A DNA stretch of 64,000 bases from Euleptes europaea (lineage: Eukaryota; Chordata; Lepidosauria; Squamata; Sphaerodactylidae): assembly GCF_029931775.1 (NCBI RefSeq), contig NC_079322.1, positions 23,448,542 to 23,512,541 on the forward strand, given 5' to 3'. Positions 1 through 11,357 of this stretch are shown here, piece by piece. Each line of letters begins with the position of its first letter. Positions within the stretch are counted from its first letter, which is position 1. The translations under genes were made by a program, and so were the position numbers. Under the pieces are notes generated by a model that had not been told where the DNA came from, made no database searches, and saw nothing but the letters and a program-made list of their open reading frames with translations.

Positions 1-239
1 CAAAATTACTTAAGAGTCAGTTTCTTTGTTCTAATGTTGGAAGAGAGAGAAAAACTGGAAGTCTTAGATGGAATATATATGATACTGATTTTCAGCCCAT
101 TCCTGTAAGGGGGGTTAGTTAGTTACCATATGGGGACGGGGCAGTCGTGCCTCCTCCAAAGAGGCTTCCTGGCCAGAAAAAAAATTAAAAATGTATTTAA
201 AAAGAAACCCCGTGAAACTCCCTCATTGAGTTTCATAGG

Positions 240-300
240 GCAATGCCAGCTATTTTGCAGGCATAACTGGATGCCTGCAAAATGGGGCATTCCTGGGGCG
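240..300. repeat. hairpin-forming palindrome, possible MITE remnant
   Basis: ATTTTGCAGGCAT at 252-264 is followed by its perfect inverted copy at 271-283 with a 6-base loop, within weaker outer complementarity. Positions 1-240 otherwise show nothing I recognise (FKBP9 intron). Confidence 0.4.
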
Positions 301-323
301 AAAGGGCTGTGGAAGCTGCCTAA

Positions 324-646
324 AGCCAGCATGGTGTAGTAGTTAAGAGCTACTACAAATGGAATCTAATATGGAGAACTGGGTTTGATTCCCCACTCCT
401 CCACATCAGCGGCGGACTCTAATCTGGTGAACCAGGTTGGTCTCCTCACTCCTACAGATGAGGCCAGCTGGGTGACCTTGGGCTAGTCACAGTTCTCTCT
501 GAACTCCTCAGCCCCACCTATCTCACAAGGTGACTGCTGTGGGGAGAGGAAGGGGAGGAGATTGTAAGGCGGATTGATTCTCCTTAAAAAGGTAGACATA
601 GTCGGCATATAAAAATCAACTCTTCTTTTTTTTCTTCTTCTTCTAA
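324..646 (+). repeat. tRNA-derived CORE/MIR-like SINE, copy 1
   Basis: It starts agccagcatggtgtagta, has a B-box-like gggtttgattcccc, the gtgaccttgggctagtcac core, and ends in gtcggcatataaaaa plus a CTTCTT-rich tail. The same family occurs at least eight times in the window. Confidence 0.8.
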
Positions 647-920
647 AGGCAGCTCTACCCCCGGAAATGCCCCCCCACCCCGGATACCTGTGCAGCTACT
701 TGCACTGGAAAAACGCTGCCAAGGAGACAGCGCCAGTACAGGAGGCCTCGTTGCTTCCCAGAGCCAGTGTAAACCCACAACAATTAAACAAAAGCTACAC
801 AAAGACATCAGTACTTCTGTTTCTGGGTCACATTTTATTCAATAGCTGTTTGCTGCCATGGCTTGATGGTATGGAGCTGGCTTACATTGGGGCCAGACCA
901 TTCATCCATCTAATCCATGG

Positions 921-1237
921 GAGCCAGCATGGTGTAGTAGTTAAGAGAGGTGGTTTGGAGTGGTGGACTCCGACCTGGAGAACGGGGTTTGATCCCCCAC
1001 TCCTCCACATGAGTGGCGGAGACTAATCTGGTGAACCAGGTTGGTTTCCCCACTCCTACACATGAAGCTAGTTGGATGACCTTGGGCTAGTCACAACTAT
1101 CTTAGAGTTCTCTCAGCCCCACCCACCTCACAGGGTGTCTGTTGTGGGGAGGGAAAGGCGATTGGAAGCTGGTTTGATTCTTCCTTAAGTGGTAGAGAAA
1201 GTCGGCATATAAAAACCAACTCTTATTCTTCTTCTAT
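921..1237 (+). repeat. tRNA-derived CORE/MIR-like SINE, copy 2
   Basis: The same structure as copy 1, in the same orientation, 600 bp downstream. The segment between the two copies (650-920) holds no recognised feature. Confidence 0.8.
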
Positions 1238-1432
1238 CTGCTGTGACTGGCCATTACCCTCAATGTCCCAGGCATAGTCTTCTCACTATTGCCAACAAAC
1301 TACTTTCATTCATATTTTAACATTTTTGCAAATGCCCCAATAATATATGTGTGTATATATAATGTGTGAATATATATGTATGACTACACACACATACAAA
1401 ATTAATGAAAAAGAAAAACATTTGAACTATAC

Positions 1433-1622
1433 CTTGAGTCAAACAGTGTCCCATCTAGAAACGTCCCATTGTAATGGTACCGTACAAAATCAGACACTTG
1501 AATCGTCCTGGTGCAGTTTTCGGGCTTGTAGTAAGTTTGAATATTAATCTGATCTTCAGCATTCCAAATGTCAATCAGAAGTACATCAAAATGAAGGACA
1601 GAGTTTGCAGGAATTACACCAG
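1433..1622 (-). CDS. FKBP9: FKBP9 coding exon 3 (end of domain 1, start of domain 2)
   Basis: This 190-base exon has acceptor ccccacag and donor gtatag. It encodes [20 protein letters not shown] and then the start of FKBP domain 2. Two N-glycosylation sequons are visible, NCT in the linker and NGT in the domain 2 strand. The NGT is usual for the family; the NCT is, from memory, not in human FKBP9. Confidence 0.95.
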
Positions 1623-4600
1623 CTGTGGGGCACAAAGATACATTCAGCCAGAAATAATTAAGCATCTTCACAGAGCATTACTGTAACAATTACTCTGTTA
1701 CCTTGTTGGGAAGAAGACAGGCGGCAACCACAGAAGGGGCCTTCTTAGCAGTGGCACCAAAATAATGGAATTTATTCCCCAGGGAGATCTGATAACCCCC
1801 TTGATCACTGTTTTCTGCCAGCGGGTGAAGACTCTTCTGCTTCATCTGGCATTTATTTACTGACCCTTCTTCTCTTCTTAATTGCTGGTTTTATGTACAT
1901 GTATTCCATTTAATGTGGATTTTAATGTCTTTTTGAGGGCACCAATTGGGCAGAAAGGCAGGATACATATATTTTAAATAAATAAACTGTGCAGGATTGT
2001 TTTTAACCTGTTTGTGCATTGAATACTTCCATTAAGGGGACATTGTCCTTGTTTGTATTTTTATGTTAAAAACTTTGTTTAAAAGGGGTCTTTGTGTTTT
2101 TCCATGGCATATGTACCATGCAAACACATGGTAGTCATCAACAATGTTTTAAACAGAAGATGAGCAATTAACCTATTCTAGTCTTATTTACATTCAATTT
2201 TACATTCACCAAAATACAGACCCCCCCCAAAAAAAACCCTTGCAAGTAAATGTCCTAATCCAAAAAGACAATATTTAAGTATTCAACATCAAAGATTTTA
2301 ACAAAATCAGTTCTTCTCCCGAGCACAAAGATCTTAAGGGAATCTCACCCTCTGATTTGGAAAGATCTCTGCAACTTACTGGAGCTTCTACTGCTAATTT
2401 ACATATGAAACAAGCACACCTTCATCAAGACTGGTAACGTAGACCTCCCAAGCAAGACAAATGCACTCGTAACAAGAGTGCAATCCTAAGAAGAGTTACA
2501 CCCTTCTAACTTCAATGGACTTGAAAGGGTGCTGCAACAATGCTTACGATGCTTTTTTTTATTACTTATTCAGGCATGACATCTGAGAGAGGAAAAGTAA
2601 AGCAAAATGCAACGGCTACCTCTGTTAGTCTCCTGCCATGAAAACCCCAAAAGGGATCGCCATAAGTCGGCTGCGACTTGACGGCACTTTACACACACAC
2701 AATAACACACAACAGCTAGGAACATGTAATGTTGCAAGAGACCAACAGGGGGAGCAAGAGAACAAATTCAGAAGGACTATCAGTAGCCAGCACAGAAGGT
2801 GAGGAGTTTGATCCAGCCGGAGTTTATACAATGGCATGGCTTAGTAAATAGCAATTCTATGCGGGTATGTGCTCTAGGAACATAAGGAAGTTGTCCGCTG
2901 CATCGATTCATGATTTAACGGCCTTGATCTGCCTCCTTCTAACCAGCCTCTATGAGTGGCAGGTAGCCTCTGCATCAGACTTGATTAGATTGTTCAACTG
3001 CTTCTGATATAGAGACGCAACAGCATTACTTGTCTTCAGAGGAGGCTGCTGATTGTACCTCTGCATGCACACCTAACTTACCTCTTTCGAATTACTAGCA
3101 CGCAGACACGAAGAGGAGGTTCCTCTGACCGTGGTAACCTTCGACTTGATTCAGAGGAGGCTACTGATTGTGCCTCTGCATGGACACCTAACTTGCCTCT
3201 TTCCAATTACTAGCATGCAGACACAAAGAGGAGGTTCCTCTGACCGTGGTAACTTCCTACTCTTATACACTCTAAAATCAGGCTATTTTTCACTGTAAGA
3301 ATGAAAAACCCTTCTGATTTTAATTCAGATTAAAAGTCTGGGAAACCCAATCCATGACCTTGGCACTATCCAAAGCTTCTCATTGCTAAAGTGTCATATT
3401 GTATAAAGCAAATAATGGCCAAATCAGCAATAGCAACTTGTTCAGCCCTGGGCAGTTTTGACATCCCATGTTCCTTGCAGTAACAAGAGTTGGAAATTCA
3501 TATTTTGTAATAAAAGCAGAGATTCTCAAGATTCCTCTGGTCTGGGGGAAAAGCCTCAGAAATGGTGTCACATTCCTCCAGGGCTAAAAACAGACCTAAG
3601 CAATTCTATCCCTGCCTATATTAATTCAGTCTCTTTGTGGGCAGTAATAAATCCATGAATCACAGGCTTGGCAAGCTTTTACAGCTTTTTGTAGCTACGG
3701 GTTGCAACTCATTGATCCTTTTGGCTAGCAGTGGTACTTTCCTCTGGTGCAAGGTATTGAAGCCTGAGCACGGTCACAGGCTCTTCCAGCAAGAAAGGGG
3801 AATTCTTGAGGGCATCTGCCTGCAGCATAAGATCTGGGCTGAGCTTGTTTCCCTACCTGCCGCAGGTAGGCCTTTTATGCACAGGTTGTTTCCATTGGAT
3901 ATGCTGCTCTCTTAATGCACAGTATTTGCAGTCGAATTCTCAAATCACTCTGCACAAGGGCCTGAATCCGACCAACACTCGCTGTGAAACTAACCAAACA
4001 AGCAGCTTCATAGGTCCTTTGTGATTATTTAAGCATTCTGGCTAGTCACACACACACAAAACCCTGTTGCATCAGGCTGAGGTCTGAAACTGACCAACAC
4101 TCACTGTGAAACTGACCAAATAAGCAGTCTCATAGTATTCCAGCTTTGAGGGGAGGGGTTGGATGAGGGGAAAAGACAAGTGGGAGGGAGAAGCGAGAAT
4201 GAATGTGGGGAGAAGACCCCAAATTGACAAGTATGCACGGGACCAGCTTTCAATATGGGACCAAGGTAGGCACTAAACCGGGGTAAAACAGCATCCACAA
4301 AACAGGGGAAATGTGAAGGGAGAGTGAGGTGACTTATAAAGGTCAGAAAATATGTGATGGAAACAACCCATGCATAAAAGGCCATAGTTAAGCCTGGGCA
4401 TGGCCTCTTGGAACGAGTGAAAGACAAGACCCAAATGGAGCCTGGCCCTTGGTTCTCAGCCCAGGGATCACAGCCTTGAATGCTCTGGTTCAATGGAGAA
4501 AATAATAGTTTTATTCCATTATACTACCCCAACGAATTCCGTTTTTCTGTTGCTGTGGGAACTGCTAGGGATTATTATACTGATCCCCCTGAAGAAGCAG

Positions 4601-7600
4601 AAGTGAAATGTACTGGGTTAGAATAACAGAATCAAACTATTCTATTTCCTATTGCACCTTTTTGTTGTTGTTGTTGTCCTTTCACTCCATCCCTGGGGCA
4701 GCCCTCTTCTCCCACATCTTGAATGAGCTATTGCACTTTTGTTTGTTTGTGTGTTTAAATTATATTTTTGTAAGCTGCTTGAATTCCTCACAGGGAAGAG
4801 AAGCAGGGTAAAACTACCTAAGTAAATAAAATCAAAGAGCTTCCCCCGACACAAGGGGCTCTCCTACTAGAGGAAACTACCACCACTAGCAGAACGGAGC
4901 TTTGACTCTTGAAAATGTACACCCTGAAAATAGTGTTGGTCTCTGAGGTGCTACTAGACTCGAATCTAGCTCTTCAACTGCAGACCAACCTGGCTACCCT
5001 CTGAAACTATCTTCATCATATCTAGGCATCTTTTACACACTTTGCACAGCACTTACAAACGCCTTCGCTCCCATAGCCGAGATGGGGTGGGATTTTCACA
5101 AATCGCCTCTCGTTCACGCACATGCCGAGCAGGGCCGTGTCCATTCCTGCAATCAGCTGCCCCTTCCCCACAAACACATTGAACGTGGAACCCCTGTCAT
5201 AGCTAGAAGGAGAGGGGGGGAAACAGGTTAGTTACAAGGTCACTCATAAGTCACTCAATCTTTATTTCAAGTATTTCATTGTCAGGTTGCAAATTTTGTC
5301 CCATCCCACCACCACTGTTATGGCTAACATCTGCTGAAAGGCCTACCCTCTATGAATTTGTCTGACCCTTTAAAAGCAATCACTCCATTTGATGTGGCCA
5401 CATTTGACCACTTTGCGCGATTCTGCTCTTCTTTTCATGGTGTAGTGGTTAAGAGAGGCGGACTCTAATCTGCAGAATCAGGTTTGATTCCCCACTCCTC
5501 CACATGAGCAGCAGACTCTAATCTGGTGAACAGGTTGGTTTCCCTGCTCCTACACATGAAGCCTGCTGACCATGAGCTAGTCACAGTTCTCTCTGAGCTC
5601 TCTCAGCCTACTTCACAAGGTGTCTGTTGTGGGGAGAGGAAGGGAAGGAAATTGTAAGCCAGTTTGATTCTCCTTAAAAGGTAGAGAAAATCGGCATATA
5701 AAAACCAACTCTTCTTCTTCTAATCTTTATTATTTTGTAGCAATGTAGCTTTTTCCCCATTAGCTTTACAGAGGTAAAATTTCAGTTTGTAGTTGAGCTT
5801 CTTCTTCTTCTTTTTTTTGTAATGAGCGTTAGTTGCCTTGGGTGCATTTTTTACAGAATGATTGGGTTTTTAAAAAAAAATCTCATGCAACCATTCAAGC
5901 AAACTGATTTAACTGTCACTTGTGATAATGGCTGCAGACAGCTACTCAGGTGATGTAATGAGGTACAAATCTAACTCCCAACAAGGTGCGCATTCTCCAT
6001 AGGGGCTTCTGGAACATTGCCAGAGGGCACTGCACACATTACAGTAAAAAAAACAAAACTTTAATGATCTTGCATATTTGCAATATATCTACCCACTTCA
6101 TTTCACTGGCTCATAAATATTTTCCCTCACCTAACTAGTGCAAATGCTAGTATTCAGCCCTGTAGCAACAATGTGAGAAGATGTCTGCTATGTCATATTC
6201 GCAGCAATAAATAAACCACATCCACATTCCAATGTGAATGTGACTCCACCTCCCATCCAGGCCCTCAACATAATTATGAAGATATATTAATTTGAAAGAA
6301 ATTCTGACTTTTCCCCCAGTGTGATGCTCTCAAAGGGAGGTACACAAAATAAAACTAAATACAACTCTAAAAAGAGAAAACTTAAAACCACAACCAACAA
6401 TCACAAAATACACTGATCACCAAATGACTAGGTAAACAGATGACTCTTCCAATCCTCTCTGAAAAGCATCGAGGTCTTAGCTGCGGCAAACCACAGCTAG
6501 AAGTGGGATCCAAAAAAAGGTGTAGTAGACTGTTTGGTGATAGCCGTCAGCCTTACATTAGTGGGATTTATAGCAACGTGAACTCTAAAGAGGTAGATTT
6601 AGAGTTTTCTCTGCCCCTAGATTTATCTTTGTTATTTCTTTCCATTTCTACACCAGGGTTATTCTTTCACATTGATACTCAGGCCTATGGTAACATCACA
6701 ATAAAGCAATTGTGTTTTGGGCCTGCAACAGAAATGAATAGAATTCGTTTTTCTTCAGCAAAAAGATCACTGAAGAATTATCAGTGAGGCTGTTACCGCA
6801 CTAGGTATTCCCAGCGATGTATTAAGAGTTTGAAACTGTTATAAAAAAATACTGTTCGCACTTTGTTTGGCCCCTTTAGCTGTGAAGACGTCTTCCAACC
6901 ATTTTTTATCCATGGCATCCAAAAACCCTTTTAAAGCAATGTTTTTTATAACATTTCCAAACTCTTGATACATCGCTGGGAATACCTAGTGCGGTAACAG
7001 CCTCTGACAGATCTTAATGAGCAGGATGGTACTTAGAGGAGGTGTCCCCTCAAGCATATGGCCAAGCACACAAAGGGATTTCAAGTTTGAAAAATAATTC
7101 CCTTAAATATAGACTGGAACTTGGAAGCATACTGGTAAATTAGTGCGGCCCATATATTAGCAGTTCCACTAACACCAAGAAATCAAACCAGTTGCTGCAC
7201 TGTAGACCTATTACAGCCTTCAAACAGCCTTTGAAGAGCGGTACATTCAAAACTGCATCCATTCAGATGCAAGAAAAGATAGGGGCAAAGGCAACTTGTG
7301 TCAAAACACCTACAAGTCTTTGCTAGGACATCAGTGCATCATTCTTCTAGTGTTACCATTGCAGGCCCATGGGGTGCGCACCTCTGCCTTAACCACCGCC
7401 ACCTCCCCACACACACATACACAAAGCAACCCTTCAGTCTAGGGAAGGTCTTCCTAGGTGGGGGGAGGAGCATCTACACATTTCTTCTGCATTTAAACAT
7501 GCCGACAGGCACACACTGCTAAGAATCAAAACTCATTTCATACCTATGATTAACACCCATAGAAAAACCTGCTGAAAAAACTGTTGTGTTATTTTGGTTG

Positions 7601-9707
7601 GTGCAAATGAAAGGAGTGACAGGGCTTTGAGTTTTTCTTTGGACCAGCAGTGCCACCTGCAATCTCTATTTGGAAATTCCTCCCCAGGGGATGTTTCTTG
7701 GGCTTCTCCCATCGCTTCTAAGGCATCACCTCCATCCATGTGAACATCAAAGAAACCAGACCTTTGAAAGCTGCCAATACAAGGCTAGCCTAATATTGGC
7801 AGTTGCTTTCCCAGGCTTGTTCATTTAACCTTTGAATGGCCAGGAGTGCACGTGGGATCTTGGAGGGGCCATGGCTAAGTGGCAGAGCATCTGCTTGGCA
7901 TGCAGAAGGTCCCAGGTTCAATCCCCAGCATCTCCAGTTAAAGGGACTAGGCAAGCAGGTGATGTGAAAGACCTCTGCCTGAGACCCTGAAGAGCTGATG
8001 CTGGTCTGAGTAGGCAATACTGACTGTGATGGACCAAGGGTCTGATTCAGTAGATGTGTTCATGTGACACGTGTCCAAAATTGATGCACCACTACCCCGG
8101 GGGTCAATCCAACCACTACCCACGGACCTCCCTCCTCAGCCAACATGCCCATCCGGGTACGGGCCTGCTGCCTAGTGGCGGACTGGCCAGGGTGTCAGCT
8201 GGCCCGATGTCAAATGGGCCCCCTTAAACCTTAGTGTGTGTGTGTGCGTTAAGTGCCGTGAAGTCGCTTCCGAATCATGGTGACCCTATGAATGAAAGCC
8301 CTCCAAAATGTCCTATCCTTGACAGCCTTGCTCAGATCTTGCAAATTAAACCTTAGACATTATGTTAAAAATATTAATGACCTTTAAGTGCCGTCAAGTC
8401 GCTTCTGACTCATGGCGACCCTACGAATGAAAGTCTTCCAAAATGTCTTATCCTTGACAGCCTTGCTCAGATCTTGCAAATTAAATCTTAGACATTATGT
8501 TAAAAATGTTAATGACCTTTAAGTGCTGTCAAGTCGCTTCTGACTCATGGTGAGCCTATGAATGAAAGCCCTCCAAAATGTCCTATCCTTGACAGCCTTG
8601 CTCAGATCTTGCAAATTAAACCTTAGACATTATGTTAAAAATGTTAACGACCTTTAAGTGCTTCCGACTCAGGGCGACCCTATGAATGAAAGCCCTCCAA
8701 AATGTCCTATCCTTGACAGCCGTGCTCAGATCTTGCAAATTAAACCTTAGACAACATGTTAAAAACGTTAACGACCTTTCCGTAGCTTGAAAACATAACA
8801 GAAGTTTCCATATCATCACTGCGCGCCACTAAATTTGACGCTGCGTTGCTACTGTAATAACTCCTTTCCTTTTATCCCGTAGAAGCTCCTTGATCAATTG
8901 ATCTTTTTTTTTAATTAAAATTTTACTGGTTTTTATAATAGAAATTTTCCATAATAGCTAAGAACATATAAATATTACAAAGAAAGAAAAAAGATAAAGG
9001 AAATTTCTTTGACTTCCCCATCACCTCTGTCCGCCTCTTAATAAAGTACTTGCTCCATTGATCTTGAGCAGCATCTATCTAGTGTTGGAGGGATATAAGG
9101 ACTGAAACAAATCTTGCCACTGACAATGTAGCCTTGGGGTCCCTGTCGCTTAGTAAAAAAGGCATTATGTCAGTCACGGAGGCACTGGATTTGTATGTTC
9201 AAAGGGGGGGAAATATAGTGCGATCGAAGTTCCTGGTAAAAGCGGCCTTCCCAAAGGGCATGGGCTATTGGAATAACATCATTTCCCAAGGATGCTTTAG
9301 ATTTAAGAATAAATAACTCCGACGAGGGTGGCGGGAGGCCGACGCAGACGTGACACGGGCTCGGGGACTTTCCTGCTGCGGGCCCCCTTCGTCTCCCGGC
9401 CCCCCCTTTTCAGACCCAGCCCCCCCCCCCCGCGCCGCCCCTACCTGGAATCGAACTTGCGGCCGTCGGGGAAGGTGCCGTGGTAATGGTAGCGCACGAA
9501 GTCCCCGGCGCGCACGAGGCGCGGGCAGCGCGGGGGCACGTAGCGGCTGTGCACCCAGACGGCCCGGCCGTCCCACTGGGGCTCGCCGCCGGCCGGCACG
9601 GGCGGCGCCTGGCAGGCCACGCAGCTCACCAGCAAGGCGGCCAGCAGCGGCCAGGCGCAGCGGCTCGGCCTCCTCCGCCCGGGCGGCAGCGCTCGCGGCC
9701 TCTCCAT
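1433..9707 (-). CDS. FKBP9: FKBP9, peptidyl-prolyl isomerase (5' three coding exons; continues past left edge)
   Basis: FKBP9 is an ER-lumen peptidyl-prolyl cis-trans isomerase with a signal peptide, four FKBP domains, EF-hands and a C-terminal ER-retention signal (about 570 residues in human). Three coding exons are seen: 9445-9707, 5057-5202 and 1433-1622, joined by GT-AG introns of phases 2, 1 and 2. Together they give about 199 residues: a hydrophobic signal core ([16 protein letters not shown]), all of FKBP domain 1 ([15 protein letters not shown], then [19 protein letters not shown] and [10 protein letters not shown]) and the start of domain 2 ([17 protein letters not shown]). The domain 2 wording fits FKBP9 better than its paralogue FKBP10. 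The start ATG was chosen because the signal peptide follows directly and the context is GCCATGG. The remaining domains must lie left of position 1. The gene is head-to-head with the plus-strand membrane gene about 15 kb away. Confidence 0.95.
1700..1990 (+). repeat. LINE L2 3' end
   Basis: It resembles the L2 C-terminal coding and 3' region: gggccttcttagcagtggc, then a gaattt...cccagggagatctg stretch, and an A-rich end after aggcaggatacatat. FKBP9 intron. Confidence 0.55.
2618..2705 (+). repeat. BovB-type 3' tail fragment
   Basis: The segment contains gatcgccataagtcggctgc and gacttgacggcac followed by a CA repeat, the standard squamate BovB / BovB-mobilised SINE tail. Confidence 0.6.
3035..3262. 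repeat. 115-bp tandem duplication
   Basis: Two copies, starting at 3035 and 3150, share ttcagaggaggct through tctgaccgtggtaac with about 90 percent identity. The function is unknown; it lies in an FKBP9 intron. Flanking sequence 3270-4600 holds no recognised gene. Confidence 0.8.
4730..5010 (+). repeat. L2-like 3' tail and fragment of an unclassified interspersed repeat
   Basis: A LINE-like tail with gtaagctgcttgaattcc and an A/T-rich end is followed at about 4925-5005 by ttggtctctgaggtgctac and cagaccaacctggctac, a short repeat that recurs near 41190. Confidence 0.45.
5057..5202 (-). CDS. FKBP9: FKBP9 coding exon 2 (body of FKBP domain 1)
   Basis: This 146-base exon is too short for a simple ORF call. 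Its acceptor is ttctag and its donor is gtaagt. It encodes [20 protein letters not shown] through YGSEGV, which holds the isomerase pocket residues of FKBP domain 1, and it keeps the frame across both junctions. Confidence 0.95.
5435..5722 (+). repeat. tRNA-derived CORE/MIR-like SINE, copy 3
   Basis: It starts catggtgtagtggttaagag and ends with cggcatataaaaaccaactc and a CTT-rich tail. Intron 1 of FKBP9. Confidence 0.8.
6786..7004. mobile_element. MITE with 60-bp terminal inverted repeats
   Basis: The ends gaggctgttaccgcactagg and its inverted copy at 6985-7004 extend inward to about 63 bases with only three mismatches. The 219-bp element has no coding capacity. No clear target duplication is visible, so the superfamily is open. 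Sequence 5730-6785 and 7010-7860 shows nothing else I recognise. Confidence 0.85.
7864..8070 (+). repeat. tRNA-derived SINE (GGCTxxGTGGCAGAGC type), copy 1
   Basis: A tRNA-like head (ggcagagcatctgcttgg, then ggttcaatcccc as B box) is followed by a body ending gatggaccaagggtctgatt. It is not a functional tRNA gene: the body continues and the family recurs three more times. Confidence 0.75.
8251..8780 (-). repeat. 135-bp tandem array built on a BovB 3' end (4 copies)
   Basis: The unit starts at 8251, 8386, 8521 and 8656. Each contains the reverse-complement BovB tail (agtgccgtcaagtcgcttc), then ccaaaatgtcctatccttga, then a unique aaattaaaccttagacatta spacer. The last copy has a small internal deletion. 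A GT repeat lies at the left edge. Confidence 0.93.
8868..9262 (-). repeat. 3' fragment of a Vingi/L2-like LINE, interrupted by an L1-like 3' end
   Basis: Positions 8868-8910 and 9050-9262 match the 3' part of the LINE at 19.7-21.0 kb (agaagctccttgat, gatataaggactgaaaca, ccttggggtccct). An A/T-rich reversed L1-like tail at about 8908-9050 sits between and appears flanked by a short duplication around attgatct. Confidence 0.7.
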
Positions 9708-9960
9708 GGCGCCCCAGCCAGCGCCGACGGGGAGGGAGGGAGGGAGGGAGGGAGGAAGGGACGGCCAGGGGGCTGCCCTCCCGATCCCGCCTTCCCCGAG
9801 CTGCAGACGTGGAGAAGGGGTGGGCGCGGGAGGAGGAGCCCAGCCTGGAGGGGAGGGGAGGGGAAGGGGGGCGCCGTCGGGGGGGGGAGAGGAGGGCCCG
9901 GCCGCCCCCCCCCCCAGCTCCCTCCGGCCGGAGCGTTTCATTCCATTCCCCTTTATTGGC
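9330..9960. promoter_or_regulatory. CpG island over FKBP9 exon 1 and promoter
   Basis: Dense CpG and G/C homopolymer runs surround the FKBP9 start codon, including a GGGA-type simple repeat just upstream at about 9720-9750. No TATA box is evident, so a CpG-type housekeeping promoter is the likely regulator. It may drive only FKBP9, because the next plus-strand gene begins more than 12 kb away. Confidence 0.7.
9445..9707 (-). CDS. FKBP9: FKBP9 coding exon 1 (signal peptide and start of FKBP domain 1)
   Basis: The exon has 87 codons plus two bases. It starts at the ATG at 9707-9705 (reverse strand) in a strong GCCATGG context. It encodes an Arg/Pro-rich start, a Leu/Ala-rich signal core, then the first strand of FKBP domain 1 ending KFDS. 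The donor is AG|gtaggg and the next exon completes the Ser codon. The exon lies within a CpG island. Longer open frames upstream on this strand are GC-rich untranslated sequence. Confidence 0.93.
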
Positions 9961-10015
9961 ATGCCAAAAGTCAGAGCTGAAACAACGATCTGCCTCCCAA
10001 GGGCAATGCATAGAA

Positions 10016-10441
10016 TAGGGGTGGGGAACCTTTTTTGTTCCCGCCCAGGGCCGTTTAGATATTTATAACATCGTTCGCGGGCCGTAGACAATCATCGACT
10101 TGACAATTGGCCAACCCAACCCCAAGCACGCAGCTGCCCCAGAGGACACGCCCGCCCCCCCCCCCGGTGCGGGCAAGTAGGCAGGCATCCAACCAGTGGC
10201 ATCTCGGGCGGTCCTAGCGGCTCCGTCGCTAACGACTCTTCTGCAAGGGGGAATAAAGGTTGCTTTTCTCGGCAAAACAAACTCACGTCTGGCTTGAATA
10301 GAAGCTATTCCTGCGGTGGCAGGGGTGGATCGCCGGTCGTAGATCCTTCGGAGCTAGAGACCTGCGAAGACCCACGAAGGGCCAGACCAAATGGTTTCGC
10401 GGGCCTTAAGCGGCCCCCGGGCCTGACGTTCCCCACCCCTG
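10016..10441. mobile_element. non-autonomous hAT element with 8-bp target duplication
   Basis: The ends are taggggtggggaac and gttccccacccctg. Flanks gcatagaa (10008-10015) and acatagaa (10442-10449) match at seven of eight bases. The 426-bp element is GC-rich without a transposase and is inserted in an older LINE piece. Confidence 0.85.
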
Positions 10442-10449
10442 ACATAGAA

Positions 10450-10795
10450 GTTACAAGTCAGGTTAATAAAACTTTTCTTGTTCTTTAAGAACTCCTGTAA
10501 GGCATTCAGCCGCGGGAGCCGTCATTTTAGGATCATGATCGCTCGGGAGAAAATTTGCATTTCGCTTCATTACTCCTGTATCTCTTGTACTGGAGCAAAT
10601 AAATAGCCGTTTATCCCGCAGGGTCACATAGAAGGGGCAACCGAAAAGGATGTGGTCGATTGTACCCAACAAATTTAAACCGCATGTGCGTAAGCGTTCA
10701 CGTCTAGGGATCGGAAGGGATCGGCCTAAGGGCATCCTAGATGGGAATGCATTCACCCTAGCTAATAGAAAAGCGCGGCATTGAGAAGGCATCTC
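10450..10795 (-). repeat. C-terminal coding fragment of a Vingi/L2-like LINE
   Basis: The reverse-strand translation includes CRAFLLARVNAFPSR, then a Cys/His-type end (DHILFGCPFYVTLRD), related to the C terminus of the LINE at 19.7-21.0 kb. The same fragment continues left of the hAT element at about 9950-10007. It is broken and not a host gene. Confidence 0.65.
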
Positions 10796-10987
10796 TAGGT
10801 ATCTAGATACCTAGCCATTTTACCCGATCCATTATTAAGGTTGCGAGGAGCATTATGCCAGAAGGGGGCGGCGGCGAGGGGGGGCGGCAACAACGCGACG
10901 ACCCCCAAACCCCTTGGGTCAGCTCGCGCTGCAACGTGGCGCTCCTTTTCAAGGCAGCGGGGGGACTGGCTTGGCGGCCTCTGGTTC

Positions 10988-11290
10988 TCATAAGAACATA
11001 GGAAAGGCCCTGCTTGATCAGACCAAGGCCCATCAAGTCCAGCAGCCTGTTCCCACAGTGGCCAACCAGGTGCCTCTAGGAAGCCCACAAACAAGGAGAC
11101 TGCAGCACCATTATCCTTCCTGTGTTTCACAGCACCTAATATAATAGGCATGCTCCTCTGATCCTGGAGAGAATAGGTATGCATCATGACTGGTATCCAT
11201 TTTGACTAGTAGCCATGGATAGCCCTCTCCTCCATGAACATGTCCACTCCCCTCTTAATAATTCATTAAAATTTCATAAACCATTCTCCC
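10988..11290 (-). repeat. CR1 3' end
   Basis: Contains the CR1 terminal module cataagaacataggaaaggc, ccaaccaggtgcctctagg and the gatcctggagagaatagg segment, in reverse orientation. Sequence 10800-10985 is GC-rich and unassigned. Confidence 0.8.
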
Positions 11291-11357
11291 ACTACCTTTC
11301 AACATGATACTTTTAGTAGGAGCAAACTTTTCTCTAGATTCACAGACGCAGTAAACA

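Noticed and set aside
324-1237. A pair of LTRs flanking 650-920
   Set aside because: The two similar blocks are independent copies of a tRNA-derived SINE with CTT tails, not LTRs.
7864-8070. tRNA-like sequences at 7.9, 49.9 and 61.8 kb
   Set aside because: They have tRNA-type promoter boxes but continue into a shared SINE body and recur; no intact cloverleaf is supported.
9265-10091. Long overlapping open frames on both strands around 9.3-10.1 kb
   Set aside because: They arise from the GC-rich CpG island. Only the FKBP9 exon 1 frame from 9707 to 9445 has a signal peptide, FKBP wording and a donor.
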